Source: Prevotella sp. oral taxon 376 (lineage in GTDB: Bacteria > Bacteroidota > Bacteroidia > Bacteroidales > Bacteroidaceae). Taken from it: a DNA stretch of 64,000 nt. The stretch is taken from contig NZ_PYXG01000001.1 of assembly GCF_003043945.1 (NCBI RefSeq), positions 682,001-746,000 of the forward strand. Direction: 5' to 3'. The notes under the pieces are model-generated. The model did no database searches. It was not told the DNA's origin and saw nothing but the letters and a program-made list of their open reading frames with translations. Position numbers and translations under genes: made by a program. Within the stretch, counting starts at the first letter, position 1. Each line of letters opens with the position of its first letter. Below, one piece after another: positions 25,239-34,858 of this stretch.

Positions 25239-27797
25239 TTACTTAACGGTAGTACGGCGCTCCTTAATCAGCTTGATCTGCTGGAGCAGTTCGTCATAGT
25301 GCAGCTTGTTGATGCCCATAGCAGACGCAGACCGGCTCTTGCAGTAGCTCTCCACCTTGTTCAGGTGCTGAAGCACATAGAGGGTAGCATCAGAACTGAT
25401 AGCATTCGAGGAACTGCCGACCTTGAGAAGTCGCACAAGGGGAGTGGCCACATTTTTCGCCTCATCCTTCTTTTCCGGATTCAGGATGGAATTGATACAA
25501 CTCAGATAATTACGCTCCTGCGTACGGCGTATCTTGTTCTGCAGCTCACTCTTGTTGTTCAGGGGTTTCCACACATACTTGAACACGGTATTCAGATAGG
25601 TGTCAAGCTTCAGAATATCAGCACCTTCGGTAAATGAATCGTTATAAATCTTATTGAGAACCGACACGCTGAGCAAAGCGGAAAGCGCCGTGCTCTGTCT
25701 GCTCTCTATATCCTTCTGGGCATCCATGCCTATTAAGTCTGTTATTTTCTTCGGATAAAGCCACATTGGGGTCTCAAGGACATTTGTACCAATCCAGCTG
25801 ACCGCAGAGAGCTGTTTCGACGCAGGAGCCACTTCTACGGGCTTCTTACCGGGAAGATTGCTCAGATAGTGGCCTCCTATGTTCTTCTGTACATGACGAG
25901 TATAACGGTTGAACTGGTCGCGAACGGCAGCATACATCTCCGTAAGGTCGTCGTATTGATAGTTGTCTTGCTTCGTCCATGTCGGCAATCCCGCGATTAC
26001 ACGCTTCAGATTTTTTATACCATAAGTGCTGGCTTTCATGTTATCGTCGCCCACACTCTCTGTCTGAGACCGTGGATCCTCATCCCGACCTTCACCCGAG
26101 AACCAGAGTTCAGGATGCTGCTTGAGCATATTCGTCGTCTCCGTCATCAAGGCTTTCTTCTCTTCAAACTCATCCTTGAACTCCGGCCGCCACTGATAAC
26201 CCCACTTGATGGCCCACTTATCATAGTCGCCAATGCGTGGGAAGAGTCCCTTCTCGGAGATATTGTCTTCCGGCTGTGCGACATAGTTAAAGCGTGCATA
26301 GTCCATAATACTTACAGTGTGGCCATGGGATTCTACCCAAGCCTTGTCTCGGAGTTTCTCAACGGGAGTAGCATAGCTTGCCCCCATGTTATGACGAAGT
26401 CCGAGGGTATGGCCCACCTCGTGGGAACTTACGAAGCGAATAAGCTCACCCATCAGATTGTCATCAAACTTCATGGTCTGGGCACGCTTGTCGAGCGGCC
26501 CACACTGGATCATATACCATTTGGTAAGAAGGTTCATTACATTATGATACCAACAGATATGACTCTCGATGATTTCACCGCTTCGAGGGTCGGAAACATG
26601 GGGGCCATAGGCATTCTCGATTTCTGAAGGAAGATAGCGGAGCACACAATAACGAGCATCATCGACGCTCATATTCGGGTCGTTCGGCCATTCCTTTGCC
26701 TGAATAGCATTCTTGAAGCCAGCAGCTTCGAAAGCAACATTCCAATCCTCGATACCCTTTATCAGAAAAGGAACCCACTTCTTGGGAGTCGCAGGATCGA
26801 TATAATAGACAATCGGCTTTATTGGTTCTACCAGTTTTCCTTTCAAGTAGGCTTGCTTATCCTTCGGTTCGAGACGATAGCGGGCTATGAACGACTCGCG
26901 GTCGGTCTTGTGTTGTTCGTCGCTAAAGACGGTAAAGTTGTTCACAAAATAACCTACTCGCTTATCCCAAAGGCGTTTGCGCATGGGCTGCTCGGGAAGC
27001 ATCACGATAGAAGTGTTCATCCCAAGTGTGGCGCTCCCCGTAGAAGCGGCCGCCAATCGCCCGCCCGTAAGGGCATAGGTGCGGGTAGTACCTACTTCTA
27101 TATTTATTGGAAACACCTTCACGGTGTCGATAAAGGTGCGATCTGCAGAGAGAGCTCCGAGCTTAGGAGCCCCGGGTCTGCCCCCCGAGATAGAAGTCAT
27201 CAGCTTGTTATCTTTCAAGAAAAGGTCGGTAACCTCTATCAGGTTCAAGTGCTCGTCCTTGTTCTTGCCGATAATTTTGAACGCCCCCACGATGGGATCA
27301 GTCGTCGAGGCTTGCAAGGTTTTGGATATATTATCCTTTTCATCGGCAATTTGCGAGAGTACATAAGCGCGCAGGAGCATAGTCTTGTAGTCGCGCTTCT
27401 CGAAATATACGGTGGCCTCGTTAACCTCTTCTCCAGAGAACTTGCCGAAGCCCTGTGGCACGGAGGTATAGCGGGTAACGCAAAGCAGGTATCGTCCAAG
27501 CAATGAATCCGGCACCTCAAAGTACCATTTATTTTCGATATGACGAACCGTGAAAAGCCCCTTGTGCACGGTACCTTTCTTCTTCATCAGTTCTTCATAC
27601 TCGTTCTTCTTTTCCGGTTTTTTCTCGGCATCAGCTTTCTTGTCTTTGGAAGACGACTTCTTGTCAAGTTTAAGGCTGTCTTTTACAGCTACAGAAGTTT
27701 TCTCCTGAAAGGTAAGAGACGGCAAATTGAATGCTTGCAGATTCAGACAGAAAGCTACTGCGGCAATACACAGTAGTAAAGGTTTCTTGTTTCTCAT
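25239..27797 (-). CDS. Secreted zinc-dependent metalloprotease (DUF5117/DUF5118 type)
   Basis: An 852-residue secreted protease with a signal peptide at about residues 1-22 and a Lys/Glu-rich linker following (about 40-70). The extended zinc motif HEVGHTLGLRH is at residues 459-469, of the metzincin type, with the Met-turn candidate SIMDYARF shortly after. The family is common in Bacteroidetes, with regions DUF5117 before and DUF5118 at the N-terminus. It is the first gene of a minus-strand run with spmAB, flippase and the S46 peptidase. A -7 box is 27 bp upstream. Endopeptidase plus dipeptidyl-peptidase fits extracytoplasmic protein breakdown. Confidence 0.92.
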   Translation of the reverse strand: MRNKKPLLLCIAAVAFCLNLQAFNLPSLTFQEKTSVAVKDSLKLDKKSSSKDKKADAEKKPEKKNEYEELMKKKGTVHKGLFTVRHIENKWYFEVPDSLLGRYLLCVTRYTSVPQGFGKFSGEEVNEATVYFEKRDYKTMLLRAYVLSQIADEKDNISKTLQASTTDPIVGAFKIIGKNKDEHLNLIEVTDLFLKDNKLMTSISGGRPGAPKLGALSADRTFIDTVKVFPINIEVGTTRTYALTGGRLAAASTGSATLGMNTSIVMLPEQPMRKRLWDKRVGYFVNNFTVFSDEQHKTDRESFIARYRLEPKDKQAYLKGKLVEPIKPIVYYIDPATPKKWVPFLIKGIEDWNVAFEAAGFKNAIQAKEWPNDPNMSVDDARYCVLRYLPSEIENAYGPHVSDPRSGEIIESHICWYHNVMNLLTKWYMIQCGPLDKRAQTMKFDDNLMGELIRFVSSHEVGHTLGLRHNMGASYATPVEKLRDKAWVESHGHTVSIMDYARFNYVAQPEDNISEKGLFPRIGDYDKWAIKWGYQWRPEFKDEFEEKKALMTETTNMLKQHPELWFSGEGRDEDPRSQTESVGDDNMKASTYGIKNLKRVIAGLPTWTKQDNYQYDDLTEMYAAVRDQFNRYTRHVQKNIGGHYLSNLPGKKPVEVAPASKQLSAVSWIGTNVLETPMWLYPKKITDLIGMDAQKDIESRQSTALSALLSVSVLNKIYNDSFTEGADILKLDTYLNTVFKYVWKPLNNKSELQNKIRRTQERNYLSCINSILNPEKKDEAKNVATPLVRLLKVGSSSNAISSDATLYVLQHLNKVESYCKSRSASAMGINKLHYDELLQQIKLIKERRTTVK

Positions 27798-27823
27798 TTG
27801 TTATAACTAATTATTTCGAACTG

Positions 27824-27831
27824 CAAATTTA
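27824..27831 (-). promoter_or_regulatory. Promoter -7 box for the metalloprotease operon
   Basis: The minus strand reads TAAATTTG, a perfect TAnnTTTG match 26 bp before the ATG at 27797. Confidence 0.55.
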
Positions 27832-27894
27832 ATTATTAATTCGGAATTATCGAAATAATATATTTGAAAATGATGGTTTTTTCTGGATATTTTA

Positions 27895-27902
27895 TATCTT
27901 TG
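27895..27902 (+). promoter_or_regulatory. Promoter -7 box for xylB-xylA
   Basis: TATCTTTG matches TAnnTTTG. It ends only 2 bp before the first in-frame ATG (27905), so transcription probably begins at or past that ATG. This favours the next ATG at 27938 as the xylB start. Confidence 0.6.
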
Positions 27903-27937
27903 CAATGGAGAATTTTAAACCTAACGATATTCTTTCT

Positions 27938-29434
27938 ATGGGCAGACAATACTTATTGGGCTTTGATGTTGGCAGCAGTTCTGTCAAGGCTTCGCTCGTA
28001 AATGTAGAGACCGGGGCCTGTGTGGCAACGGCTTTCTTCCCCGAACATGAGGCTCCCATCAAGGCCGTGAAGGCAGGGTGGGCAGAACAGAACCCTGAGT
28101 CCTGGTGGATATATGCCAAGCAGAGCCTTGCCAAGATTATGGCCGACAGCACCGTGGAGGGCGAGGACATCAAGGCTATTGGCATTTCTTATCAGATGCA
28201 CGGCCTCGTTTGCGTCGACAAGGAATGCCGACCATTACGCGATGCCATCATCTGGTGCGACTCGCGTGCCGTTCCCTATGGCGAGGAAGCCTTTGAAAGC
28301 ATCGGGGCGGAGCTGTGTCTCGGACACTTGCTGAACTCTCCGGGAAACTTCACAGCCGCCAAGCTGGCATGGGTGAAGACGCAGGAGCCTCAGCTTTATG
28401 ACCGCATCCATAAGGTAATGCTTCCCGGCGACTATATCGCCATGAAGCTGAGCGGAGAGATTAATACTACTATCTCCGGACTTTCCGAGGGCGTTTTCTG
28501 GGATTTCAAACAAAGACAGGTCGCTGATTTCCTAATGAAACATTATGGCTTCCGGCAAGACATAATAGCCGACATCGTGCCTACATTCAGCATTCAGGGA
28601 GAGGTTTCAAAGGCCGCAGCACAGGAAACAGGACTGAAGGAAGGCACTCCCATCAGCTATCGCGCCGGCGATCAGCCCAACAATGCCTTGTCTCTGAATG
28701 TGTTCAACCCTGGTGAAATAGCCTCCACTGCCGGCACATCAGGCGTCGTCTATGGAGTCCTCGGAGAGATCAACTACGACAAGAAAAGCAGAGTGAACAC
28801 CTTTGCGCATGTCAATTACACCGACAACCTCACCCGTTTGGGCGTCCTGCTCTGCATCAACGGAACGGGAATCCTCAATGCCTGGGTCCGCCGCAATATT
28901 GCTCCGGAAGGCATCTCCTATGGTGAGATGAACGACCTTGCCGCAAGCGTTGCCATCGGCTCTGAAGGCTTGAAGGTCATCCCGTTCGGCAACGGGGCGG
29001 AACGCGTGTTGGAAAACCGCGAGGTGGGATGCTCCATTCACGGCATCGACTTCAACAACACCACCCGTGCGCATATTGCACGGAGCGCTCAGGAAGGCAT
29101 CGTGTTCAGTTTCTGTTACGGCATGGAAATCATGAGGCACATGGGAATGAGCATCCGGAGAATACACGCCGGAAAGGCAAACATGTTCCTCAGCAAGCTC
29201 TTCCGCGACACACTGGCCTCCACCAGCGGCGCCACCATCGAACTCTACGAGACCGACGGAAGCCAGGGAGCGGCCAAGGGAGCCGGAATGGGAGCCGGAA
29301 TCTATAAAGACCACGACGAGGCCTTCGCCACCCTGAAGAGACTTGAGATCATAGAACCTGACCATGCACGCCAGAGCGAGTATCTCAACGCCTATGCGGA
29401 ATGGAAGGAAACCTTGAAGAAGGTCATAGGCTAA
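27938..29434 (+). CDS. xylB: Xylulokinase, FGGY family
   Basis: A 498-residue FGGY kinase that phosphorylates D-xylulose to xylulose 5-phosphate. The N-terminal phosphate-binding segment LLGFDVGSSSVKASLVN is followed by ISYQMHGLVCVDKE, a xylulokinase hallmark, then WCDSRA. YRAGDQPNNALSLNVF contains the catalytic aspartate, with the ATP-site stretch AGTSGVVYGV shortly after and GAAKGAGMGAGIY near the C-terminus. An ATG 33 bp upstream is in frame but lies almost on the promoter, so the start giving MGRQYLLGFD was preferred. xylA follows 101 bp downstream. Confidence 0.93.
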   Translation: MGRQYLLGFDVGSSSVKASLVNVETGACVATAFFPEHEAPIKAVKAGWAEQNPESWWIYAKQSLAKIMADSTVEGEDIKAIGISYQMHGLVCVDKECRPLRDAIIWCDSRAVPYGEEAFESIGAELCLGHLLNSPGNFTAAKLAWVKTQEPQLYDRIHKVMLPGDYIAMKLSGEINTTISGLSEGVFWDFKQRQVADFLMKHYGFRQDIIADIVPTFSIQGEVSKAAAQETGLKEGTPISYRAGDQPNNALSLNVFNPGEIASTAGTSGVVYGVLGEINYDKKSRVNTFAHVNYTDNLTRLGVLLCINGTGILNAWVRRNIAPEGISYGEMNDLAASVAIGSEGLKVIPFGNGAERVLENREVGCSIHGIDFNNTTRAHIARSAQEGIVFSFCYGMEIMRHMGMSIRRIHAGKANMFLSKLFRDTLASTSGATIELYETDGSQGAAKGAGMGAGIYKDHDEAFATLKRLEIIEPDHARQSEYLNAYAEWKETLKKVIG

Positions 29435-29535
29435 GGCAAGAAAATAAAAAGACAGCAAACATGAACCCAGAAGTTCTCGCCTCTCTTTTACCAAACAGGA
29501 TTAGGCAAAACTTTAGAACGAATATTTTAATGATT

Positions 29536-30855
29536 ATGGCAAAAGAGTATTTTCCACAGATCGGCAAGATTCCTTTCGAAGGAACCGAGTCAAAGAATCC
29601 TCTCGCATTTCACTATTACGATGCGGAGAAAGTAGTTTTAGGCAAAAAGATGAAAGACTGGCTGAAGTTCGCCATGGCTTGGTGGCACACCCTCGGCCAG
29701 GCTTCCGGCGACCAGTTTGGAGGCCAGACCCGCGCCTATGAATGGGACAAGGCTGCCGGCCCCATACAGCGCGCCAAGGACAAGGTCGATGCCGGTTTTG
29801 AAATCATGACCAAGCTCGGAATCGAATATTTCTGCTTCCACGATGTAGACCTCATCGAAGAGGGCAAGGACATTGAGGAATACGAAGCGCGCATGGCGGC
29901 CATTACCGACTATCTGAAAGCAAAGATGACAGCCGACCCGAGCAAGAAACTGCTCTGGGGAACGGCAAATGTATTCGGGCATCAGCGTTATATGAACGGA
30001 GCCAGCACCAATCCCGACTTCAATGTCGTGGCACGAGCCTGCGTCCAGATCAAGAACGCCATCGACGCAACCATCAAGCTCGGAGGCACCAACTATGTAT
30101 TCTGGGGCGGAAGAGAGGGGTATATGAGCCTTCTGAACACCGACCAGAAGCGCGAGAAGGAGCACATGGCCACAATGCTGGGAGCCGCGCGCGACTATGC
30201 CCGCGGCAAGGGTTTCACGGGAACATTCCTAATCGAACCCAAACCGATGGAGCCCACGAAGCACCAGTATGATGTGGATGTAGAGACCGTATTGGGATTC
30301 CTCCGTGCACACGGACTGGACAAGGACTTCAAGATTAACATCGAGGTGAATCACGCCACACTGGCAGGCCACACCTTCGAGCACGAACTCGCGGTGGCCG
30401 TGGACAATGGAATGCTCGGCTCCATCGACGCCAACCGCGGCGACGCCCAGAACGGTTGGGACACCGATCAGTTCCCGATTGACAACTTCGAGCTCACGCA
30501 GGCCATGATGGAAATCATCCGCAATGGCGGACTGGGCAATGGAGGCTCTAACTTTGATGCCAAGCTCCGTCGCAACTCCACCGACCCGGAGGATATCTTC
30601 ATCGCGCATATCAGCGGTATGGACGCAATGGCACGCGCCCTGGAAAACGCGGCCGCCATCCTCGAGGAGAGCCAGCTGCCCGCCATGAAGAAGGCACGCT
30701 ATGCCAGCTTCGACAGCGGCAAGGGCAAGGAGTTTGAAGAAGGAAAGCTCTCGCTTGAAGATATCGTCGACTATGCAAAGGCTCACGGCGAGCCCGCACA
30801 GACCTCGGGAAAGCAAGAGCTCTATGAAACCATCGTAGCACTCTACTGCAAATAA
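29536..30855 (+). CDS. xylA: Xylose isomerase
   Basis: Converts D-xylose to D-xylulose, the substrate of the upstream kinase. At 439 residues from the ATG at 29536 (MAKEYFPQIGKIPFEG) it has the normal length of class II enzymes. The frame is open 135 bp further upstream but that part has no family similarity. Active-site features are FCFHDVDL, LIEPKPMEPTKHQYD with the metal-binding glutamate and catalytic lysine, NIEVNHATLAGHTFEHEL, and SIDANRGDAQNGWDTDQFP with metal aspartates. A strong terminator lies 36 bp after the stop. Confidence 0.97.
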   Translation: MAKEYFPQIGKIPFEGTESKNPLAFHYYDAEKVVLGKKMKDWLKFAMAWWHTLGQASGDQFGGQTRAYEWDKAAGPIQRAKDKVDAGFEIMTKLGIEYFCFHDVDLIEEGKDIEEYEARMAAITDYLKAKMTADPSKKLLWGTANVFGHQRYMNGASTNPDFNVVARACVQIKNAIDATIKLGGTNYVFWGGREGYMSLLNTDQKREKEHMATMLGAARDYARGKGFTGTFLIEPKPMEPTKHQYDVDVETVLGFLRAHGLDKDFKINIEVNHATLAGHTFEHELAVAVDNGMLGSIDANRGDAQNGWDTDQFPIDNFELTQAMMEIIRNGGLGNGGSNFDAKLRRNSTDPEDIFIAHISGMDAMARALENAAAILEESQLPAMKKARYASFDSGKGKEFEEGKLSLEDIVDYAKAHGEPAQTSGKQELYETIVALYCK

Positions 30856-30890
30856 CTGGATCCAGGCTCACAGCCAGACCCTGGTTCAAG

Positions 30891-30936
30891 GAAAGAGGAG
30901 AGGACCGTTTGGCACCCTCTCCTCTTTCTCATTTTG
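30891..30936 (+). terminator. Rho-independent terminator of xylBA
   Basis: A perfect 13-bp stem (GAAAGAGGAGAGG at 30891-30903 with its complement at 30916-30928) is followed by TCATTTTGC. Confidence 0.88.
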
Positions 30937-30970
30937 CCCCGGAGCCGACCCGCAGCTGCCTTGGGCCTGA

Positions 30971-31026
30971 CAAAATCGGCGAGATAGAACCACAAAATCG
31001 GCGATTTCGTCAGACGAAATCGCCGA
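30971..31026 (-). terminator. aspA terminator with a 22-bp duplication
   Basis: Positions 30998-31026 form a palindrome with perfect 14-bp arms around a single A, followed on the minus strand by TTTTG, as expected for a terminator of the aspA operon. CAAAATCGGCGA occurs at 30971 and again at 30993, exactly 22 bp apart, so part of the structure is duplicated at the spacing seen in the palindrome arrays. It does not follow their RYNRY rule. Confidence 0.65.
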
Positions 31027-31057
31027 AATCGCAAGTCAGTTCGCCGTCAGCAGACTT

Positions 31058-32497
31058 TTATTTCTGCACCTTCGCGATATCATCCTTCAGCCTGAAGCTG
31101 TGTGACTGAAGCATGTTGTCCGGATCAAGAGCCTTGTCCAGCTCCTCCTGCGTCATCAAGCCTTTCTCAAGCACGATGTCATAGACCGAACGGTTGGTCT
31201 CCAGTGCCTCCTTGGCCACCTTCGTGCTGTTCTTGTAGCCGATGATGGGATTGAGCGCCGTAACGATACCGATGCTGTTCTTCACCATCTCCTTGCAGTG
31301 CTCCTGATTGACCGTAATACCGAGGATGCACTTCTCCGTGAGCGTGTCGAGGGCGTTGTGCAGCCACAAGAGGCTCTCGAAGAGACACTCGGTGATGACA
31401 GGCTCCATCACATTCAGCTCCAGCTGGCCGGCCTCTGCGGCAAAGCAGACGGTGGTATCGTTACCGATAACCTTAAAGCAGGTCTGGTTTACCACCTCGG
31501 GAATGACCGGATTCACCTTTCCCGGCATGATGCTCGAACCCGGAGCCATGGCGGGCAGGTTGATCTCATGCAGTCCGCATCGCGGACCGGAAGCCATCAA
31601 GCGGAGATCGCTGCAAATCTTCGACAGCTTGACCGCCAAGCGCTTCAGCGCACCCGAATAGCTGACATAGGCGCCCGTGTCGGGGGTTGCCTCGACAAGG
31701 TCGGGCGAGGAGATAAAGTTCTCACCGGTGAGCTTGCTCAGGTTGGCCGCGCAGAGTTTCGCGAAACCGGGCACGGCATTCAGTCCGGTGCCGATGGCCG
31801 TGCCACCCATATTGATCTCGTGAAGCAGCTGCACATTGCGGTCGAGGTTCAGGATTTCCTCCTCGAGGTTGTCAGCATAGGCGTTGAACTCCTGTCCGAA
31901 GGTCATGGGGACAGCGTCCTGAAGCTGCGTGCGCCCCATCTTGATGTCCTTCTTATAATCCTCTGCCTTGTAGCGGAAGGCACTGATGAGGCCGGTGAGG
32001 CTGGCCACAAGGGTCTTGTTCATGCGAACCAGCGCCAGGCGGATAGTCGTCGGGTAGACATCGTTGGTCGACTGGCCGCAGTTGCAGTGGTCGTTAGGCG
32101 AGCAATACATGAACTCCCCGCGCTTGTGCCCCATGATTTCAAGAGCCCGGTTGGCGATTACCTCATTGGCATTCATGTTGACCGAGGTGCCCGCACCGCC
32201 CTGCATCATGTCGATGGGGAAGTCTTCGTGCATCTTTCCCTCGATAAGTTCCCGGCAAGCCTGCTCGATGGCAGCTGAAATCTCGTCGTTGATAACGCCC
32301 AGAGCGTGGTTGGTCTGAATGGCTGCCAACTTCACATAGGCTATCGCGATGATATAGTCGGGATAGTCGCGCATCTTCTTGCGCGAGATGTGATAGTTGT
32401 TGATGGCCCGCTGCGTCTGTACACCGTAGTAAGCTTCAGCAGGCACTTTCAGTTCTCCCAAGAGGTCAGACTCTACACGGAATTTTTCTTCACTCAT
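31058..32497 (-). CDS. aspA: Aspartate ammonia-lyase
   Basis: Aspartase removes ammonia from L-aspartate to give fumarate, the electron acceptor for anaerobic respiration in Prevotella. The 479-residue protein has the superfamily signature GSSIMPGKVNP at about residues 320-330 with the flexible-loop serine, plus GGAGTSVNMNANEV and STNDVYPTTIRLA upstream. Similarity to fumarase C is expected, but the N-terminal FRVESDLLGELKVPAEAYYGVQTQRA and overall length fit aspartase. It is the last gene of the dcuB-ansB-porin-aspA run, 37 bp after the porin stop. Confidence 0.95.
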   Translation of the reverse strand: MSEEKFRVESDLLGELKVPAEAYYGVQTQRAINNYHISRKKMRDYPDYIIAIAYVKLAAIQTNHALGVINDEISAAIEQACRELIEGKMHEDFPIDMMQGGAGTSVNMNANEVIANRALEIMGHKRGEFMYCSPNDHCNCGQSTNDVYPTTIRLALVRMNKTLVASLTGLISAFRYKAEDYKKDIKMGRTQLQDAVPMTFGQEFNAYADNLEEEILNLDRNVQLLHEINMGGTAIGTGLNAVPGFAKLCAANLSKLTGENFISSPDLVEATPDTGAYVSYSGALKRLAVKLSKICSDLRLMASGPRCGLHEINLPAMAPGSSIMPGKVNPVIPEVVNQTCFKVIGNDTTVCFAAEAGQLELNVMEPVITECLFESLLWLHNALDTLTEKCILGITVNQEHCKEMVKNSIGIVTALNPIIGYKNSTKVAKEALETNRSVYDIVLEKGLMTQEELDKALDPDNMLQSHSFRLKDDIAKVQK

Positions 32498-32534
32498 AAC
32501 TTAATCTGTTTTAAAGTTTTATTAATGTTTCTGT

Positions 32535-33728
32535 TTAGAAAGCCTTGATACGATACATAAACCCGAGTTCTATGCGGTTGGTGTTGTAGTCCGCCAAAGC
32601 AACCTTGTCGCTATAGTCGAATTTACGACCGCAATAAGCCAGGAAAACACGGAAGTCCTGAGACTTTACAGGGTAGTATTCCACACTGGCCATATACATA
32701 TACGACTTGCGGAAGTTCTTCAGTTCGTCAACTTTCTCTACGCTTGCCGTCTCATAGGTGCCCTTCAGCATGAGATTCCATTGTGGGGCAAACTGCCAGT
32801 TGGCCTTCGTGATGAACGAATTGTAGTGCACATCGGCAAACCGGGTGGCGCCGTTCAGATAGTCAGAAGCCTCGCCCGTGGCAATGCCCAGGCGGTCCAT
32901 GCCATCAAAAGCACCCATATAGTCAAGATACCATTGGAATGTGGGGAGATTCAGCTTTTGTCCTAAGACGACCATCCGGCTGTATTTGTGCTTGGCCTGC
33001 GTCTGTATCCCATAAGACCAACGCGTCTGCAGCTTGTCGCCAAACAGGCTGCCCGCCCAGAGGCCGATAAAGGTGAGTGGGTGGTTCGCATTCTCAAGGG
33101 TCTTCACATCGCCCCCTTTCTCAAGCGTTCGTACAACGCTGCCATACTCATCCGCAAAGGTTCCGTTGTTGGCATCCGTAATATTGAGGTCGAACTCTTG
33201 TGTCGGAACAGGTCTGTAGGAGAAGTTCACGCCGGCCATAAAATTATCCATGTTATCTACCATGTCAGAGTATTGGTAGATATACATAGGGTTTTCGTCG
33301 AACTCAAACCCTCCCCAGTTCTGGCACATCTTACCCGCCTGGATGCCGAACTGGTCAGAGAGCTGATAGCCCACCATCAAGATGTCGGTGGCCTTGGCGA
33401 AGTTGTCTTGGCTCTGGGCAGTATTGTTCTTGTTCAGCCGATGCCGGAAACGATAGCTTAACTTGTCGGTGATGTTACCCTTGATTTCTATACGAGCCTG
33501 CTTGTTCCTGAAGGAGGAAAGCCACTTATCGCCGTTGTCGAACTCTTGAAAAGAGGCTGCATAGTTAAAATATACATTGAAAGCGTCGGTCTTCTTCTCA
33601 AGTTTGAGCACGCGTTCGGCCAGACTTTCATAGTTTCCGTCATTTCCGCCCATTCCCGTGTTGTTGCCTTGGGCATAAACAGCTAAAGTTACAGTCAAAG
33701 TTGCTGTAAACACAATAAATCGCTTCAT
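32535..33728 (-). CDS. Outer-membrane porin (OprO/OprP-like barrel)
   Basis: A 397-residue barrel with a signal peptide (about residues 1-19), a short helical stretch (ESLAERVLKLEKKTDAF) and then regular beta strands such as KQARIEIKGNITDKLSYRFRHRLN and GYQLSDQFGIQAGKMCQNWGGFE. It ends RIELGFMYRIKAF with a terminal phenylalanine, typical of outer-membrane proteins. The family resembles phosphate-selective porins O/P, but its place between ansB and aspA, with dcuB upstream, suggests it admits asparagine, aspartate or dicarboxylates. That substrate is inferred from context only. Confidence 0.85.
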   Translation of the reverse strand: MKRFIVFTATLTVTLAVYAQGNNTGMGGNDGNYESLAERVLKLEKKTDAFNVYFNYAASFQEFDNGDKWLSSFRNKQARIEIKGNITDKLSYRFRHRLNKNNTAQSQDNFAKATDILMVGYQLSDQFGIQAGKMCQNWGGFEFDENPMYIYQYSDMVDNMDNFMAGVNFSYRPVPTQEFDLNITDANNGTFADEYGSVVRTLEKGGDVKTLENANHPLTFIGLWAGSLFGDKLQTRWSYGIQTQAKHKYSRMVVLGQKLNLPTFQWYLDYMGAFDGMDRLGIATGEASDYLNGATRFADVHYNSFITKANWQFAPQWNLMLKGTYETASVEKVDELKNFRKSYMYMASVEYYPVKSQDFRVFLAYCGRKFDYSDKVALADYNTNRIELGFMYRIKAF

Positions 33729-33752
33729 AATTTCTTGGGTTAAGGTCGTTGT

Positions 33753-34805
33753 TTAATACTCTTTGAAATACTGCTGGATCTTCTGCCAGTCATGAGTCTT
33801 CGTCAAGGCCAGCATCAGCAGGATACGAGCCTTCTGTGGATTCAGGTTGAGGGAGGCCACAAAGTGATACTTGGCATCATCGACTTCAGCATCCTGATTG
33901 GTAGCCCCCGTCGGGACACGGCTGGAGCGTACGATCTGTATGCCCTGCTGCTGTGCCTTCACGGCAACATCAAACACATCCTTATAGAAATTTCCATCAC
34001 CCACTCCAGCCAATACGATTCCATCATATTTAGCGTCAACGAATGCCTGCATAGGCAGTGGAGAAGCGTTGGCGTAACCATAGACGATGCCCACCTTAGG
34101 CAGCTTGGTCTCGGCCGTAACATTAAATTCCGAGGCCATGCCATTCTTGCAAGTAGAGAAATTGTCTACATAGATAGGCTTGCCGTTATAGATATAGCCC
34201 ACGGGGCCATAGATGCCGCCCTTGAAGGTGTCAAGATCGGTGGTGTGTCCCTTGTACACCGACTTTGCGGAAAAGAGCGAGTTGTTCATGCTTACCATGA
34301 CACCGCGCCCCTTGGAAGACGGGTCTACGAGCGTCGCGATACCATTATAGAGGTTAGCCGGGCCATCGGCGGAAATTGCCGTCGAGGGACGCATCGCACC
34401 TGCCAACACCACAGGTTTGTCGCTGTGAACCGTCAGGGAAAGGAAATAAGCTGTTTCCTCCATCGTGTCGGTTCCATGCGTAACGAGCACGCCGTCGTAA
34501 CCTTCATTGTTGAGTAGCTGATTAATGCGTACGGCCAGCTTGAGCCATACGGCATCGTTCATGTCCTGGCTGCCGATGTTACAAAGCTGCTCTCCGCTCA
34601 CATCAGCGATATCCTTTATCTGAGGTACGGCATCGATCAGCGTCTGGATACCCACCTGGCCGGCAGTATAGGCAGAGGAGGTTGCCGCGCTACTAACGCC
34701 GGCAATGGTTCCGCCCGTAGCAATAATACGGATTCGTGGCTTTGCAAACGAGAAAGAGGCTGCTACCGTGCAAAGCAAAAACAGAATTACAAATCTTTTT
34801 TTCAT
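33753..34805 (-). CDS. ansB: Type II L-asparaginase (periplasmic)
   Basis: A 350-residue secreted asparaginase hydrolysing asparagine to aspartate and ammonia in the periplasm. A signal peptide occupies about residues 1-21. The first catalytic threonine is T30 in IIATGGTIAG and the second T112 in VTHGTDTMEETAY, followed by the VVLAGAMRP block. Family type II is supported by the signal peptide and length. It lies 25 bp upstream of the porin gene and 53 bp downstream of dcuB, so the run can turn external asparagine into aspartate for exchange against succinate. Confidence 0.95.
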   Translation of the reverse strand: MKKRFVILFLLCTVAASFSFAKPRIRIIATGGTIAGVSSAATSSAYTAGQVGIQTLIDAVPQIKDIADVSGEQLCNIGSQDMNDAVWLKLAVRINQLLNNEGYDGVLVTHGTDTMEETAYFLSLTVHSDKPVVLAGAMRPSTAISADGPANLYNGIATLVDPSSKGRGVMVSMNNSLFSAKSVYKGHTTDLDTFKGGIYGPVGYIYNGKPIYVDNFSTCKNGMASEFNVTAETKLPKVGIVYGYANASPLPMQAFVDAKYDGIVLAGVGDGNFYKDVFDVAVKAQQQGIQIVRSSRVPTGATNQDAEVDDAKYHFVASLNLNPQKARILLMLALTKTHDWQKIQQYFKEY

Positions 34806-34858
34806 AAGACAAAAATTTAAGTTAATAGTAAGTTAGCTATATCTGGTTAGTTAAAGGT

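Noticed and set aside
30971..31053. A fifth member of the 22-bp array family
   Set aside because: Two 12-bp copies are 22 bp apart, but the centres do not fit RYNRY and the main palindrome has 14-bp arms followed by a T run. A terminator with a partial duplication explains it better.
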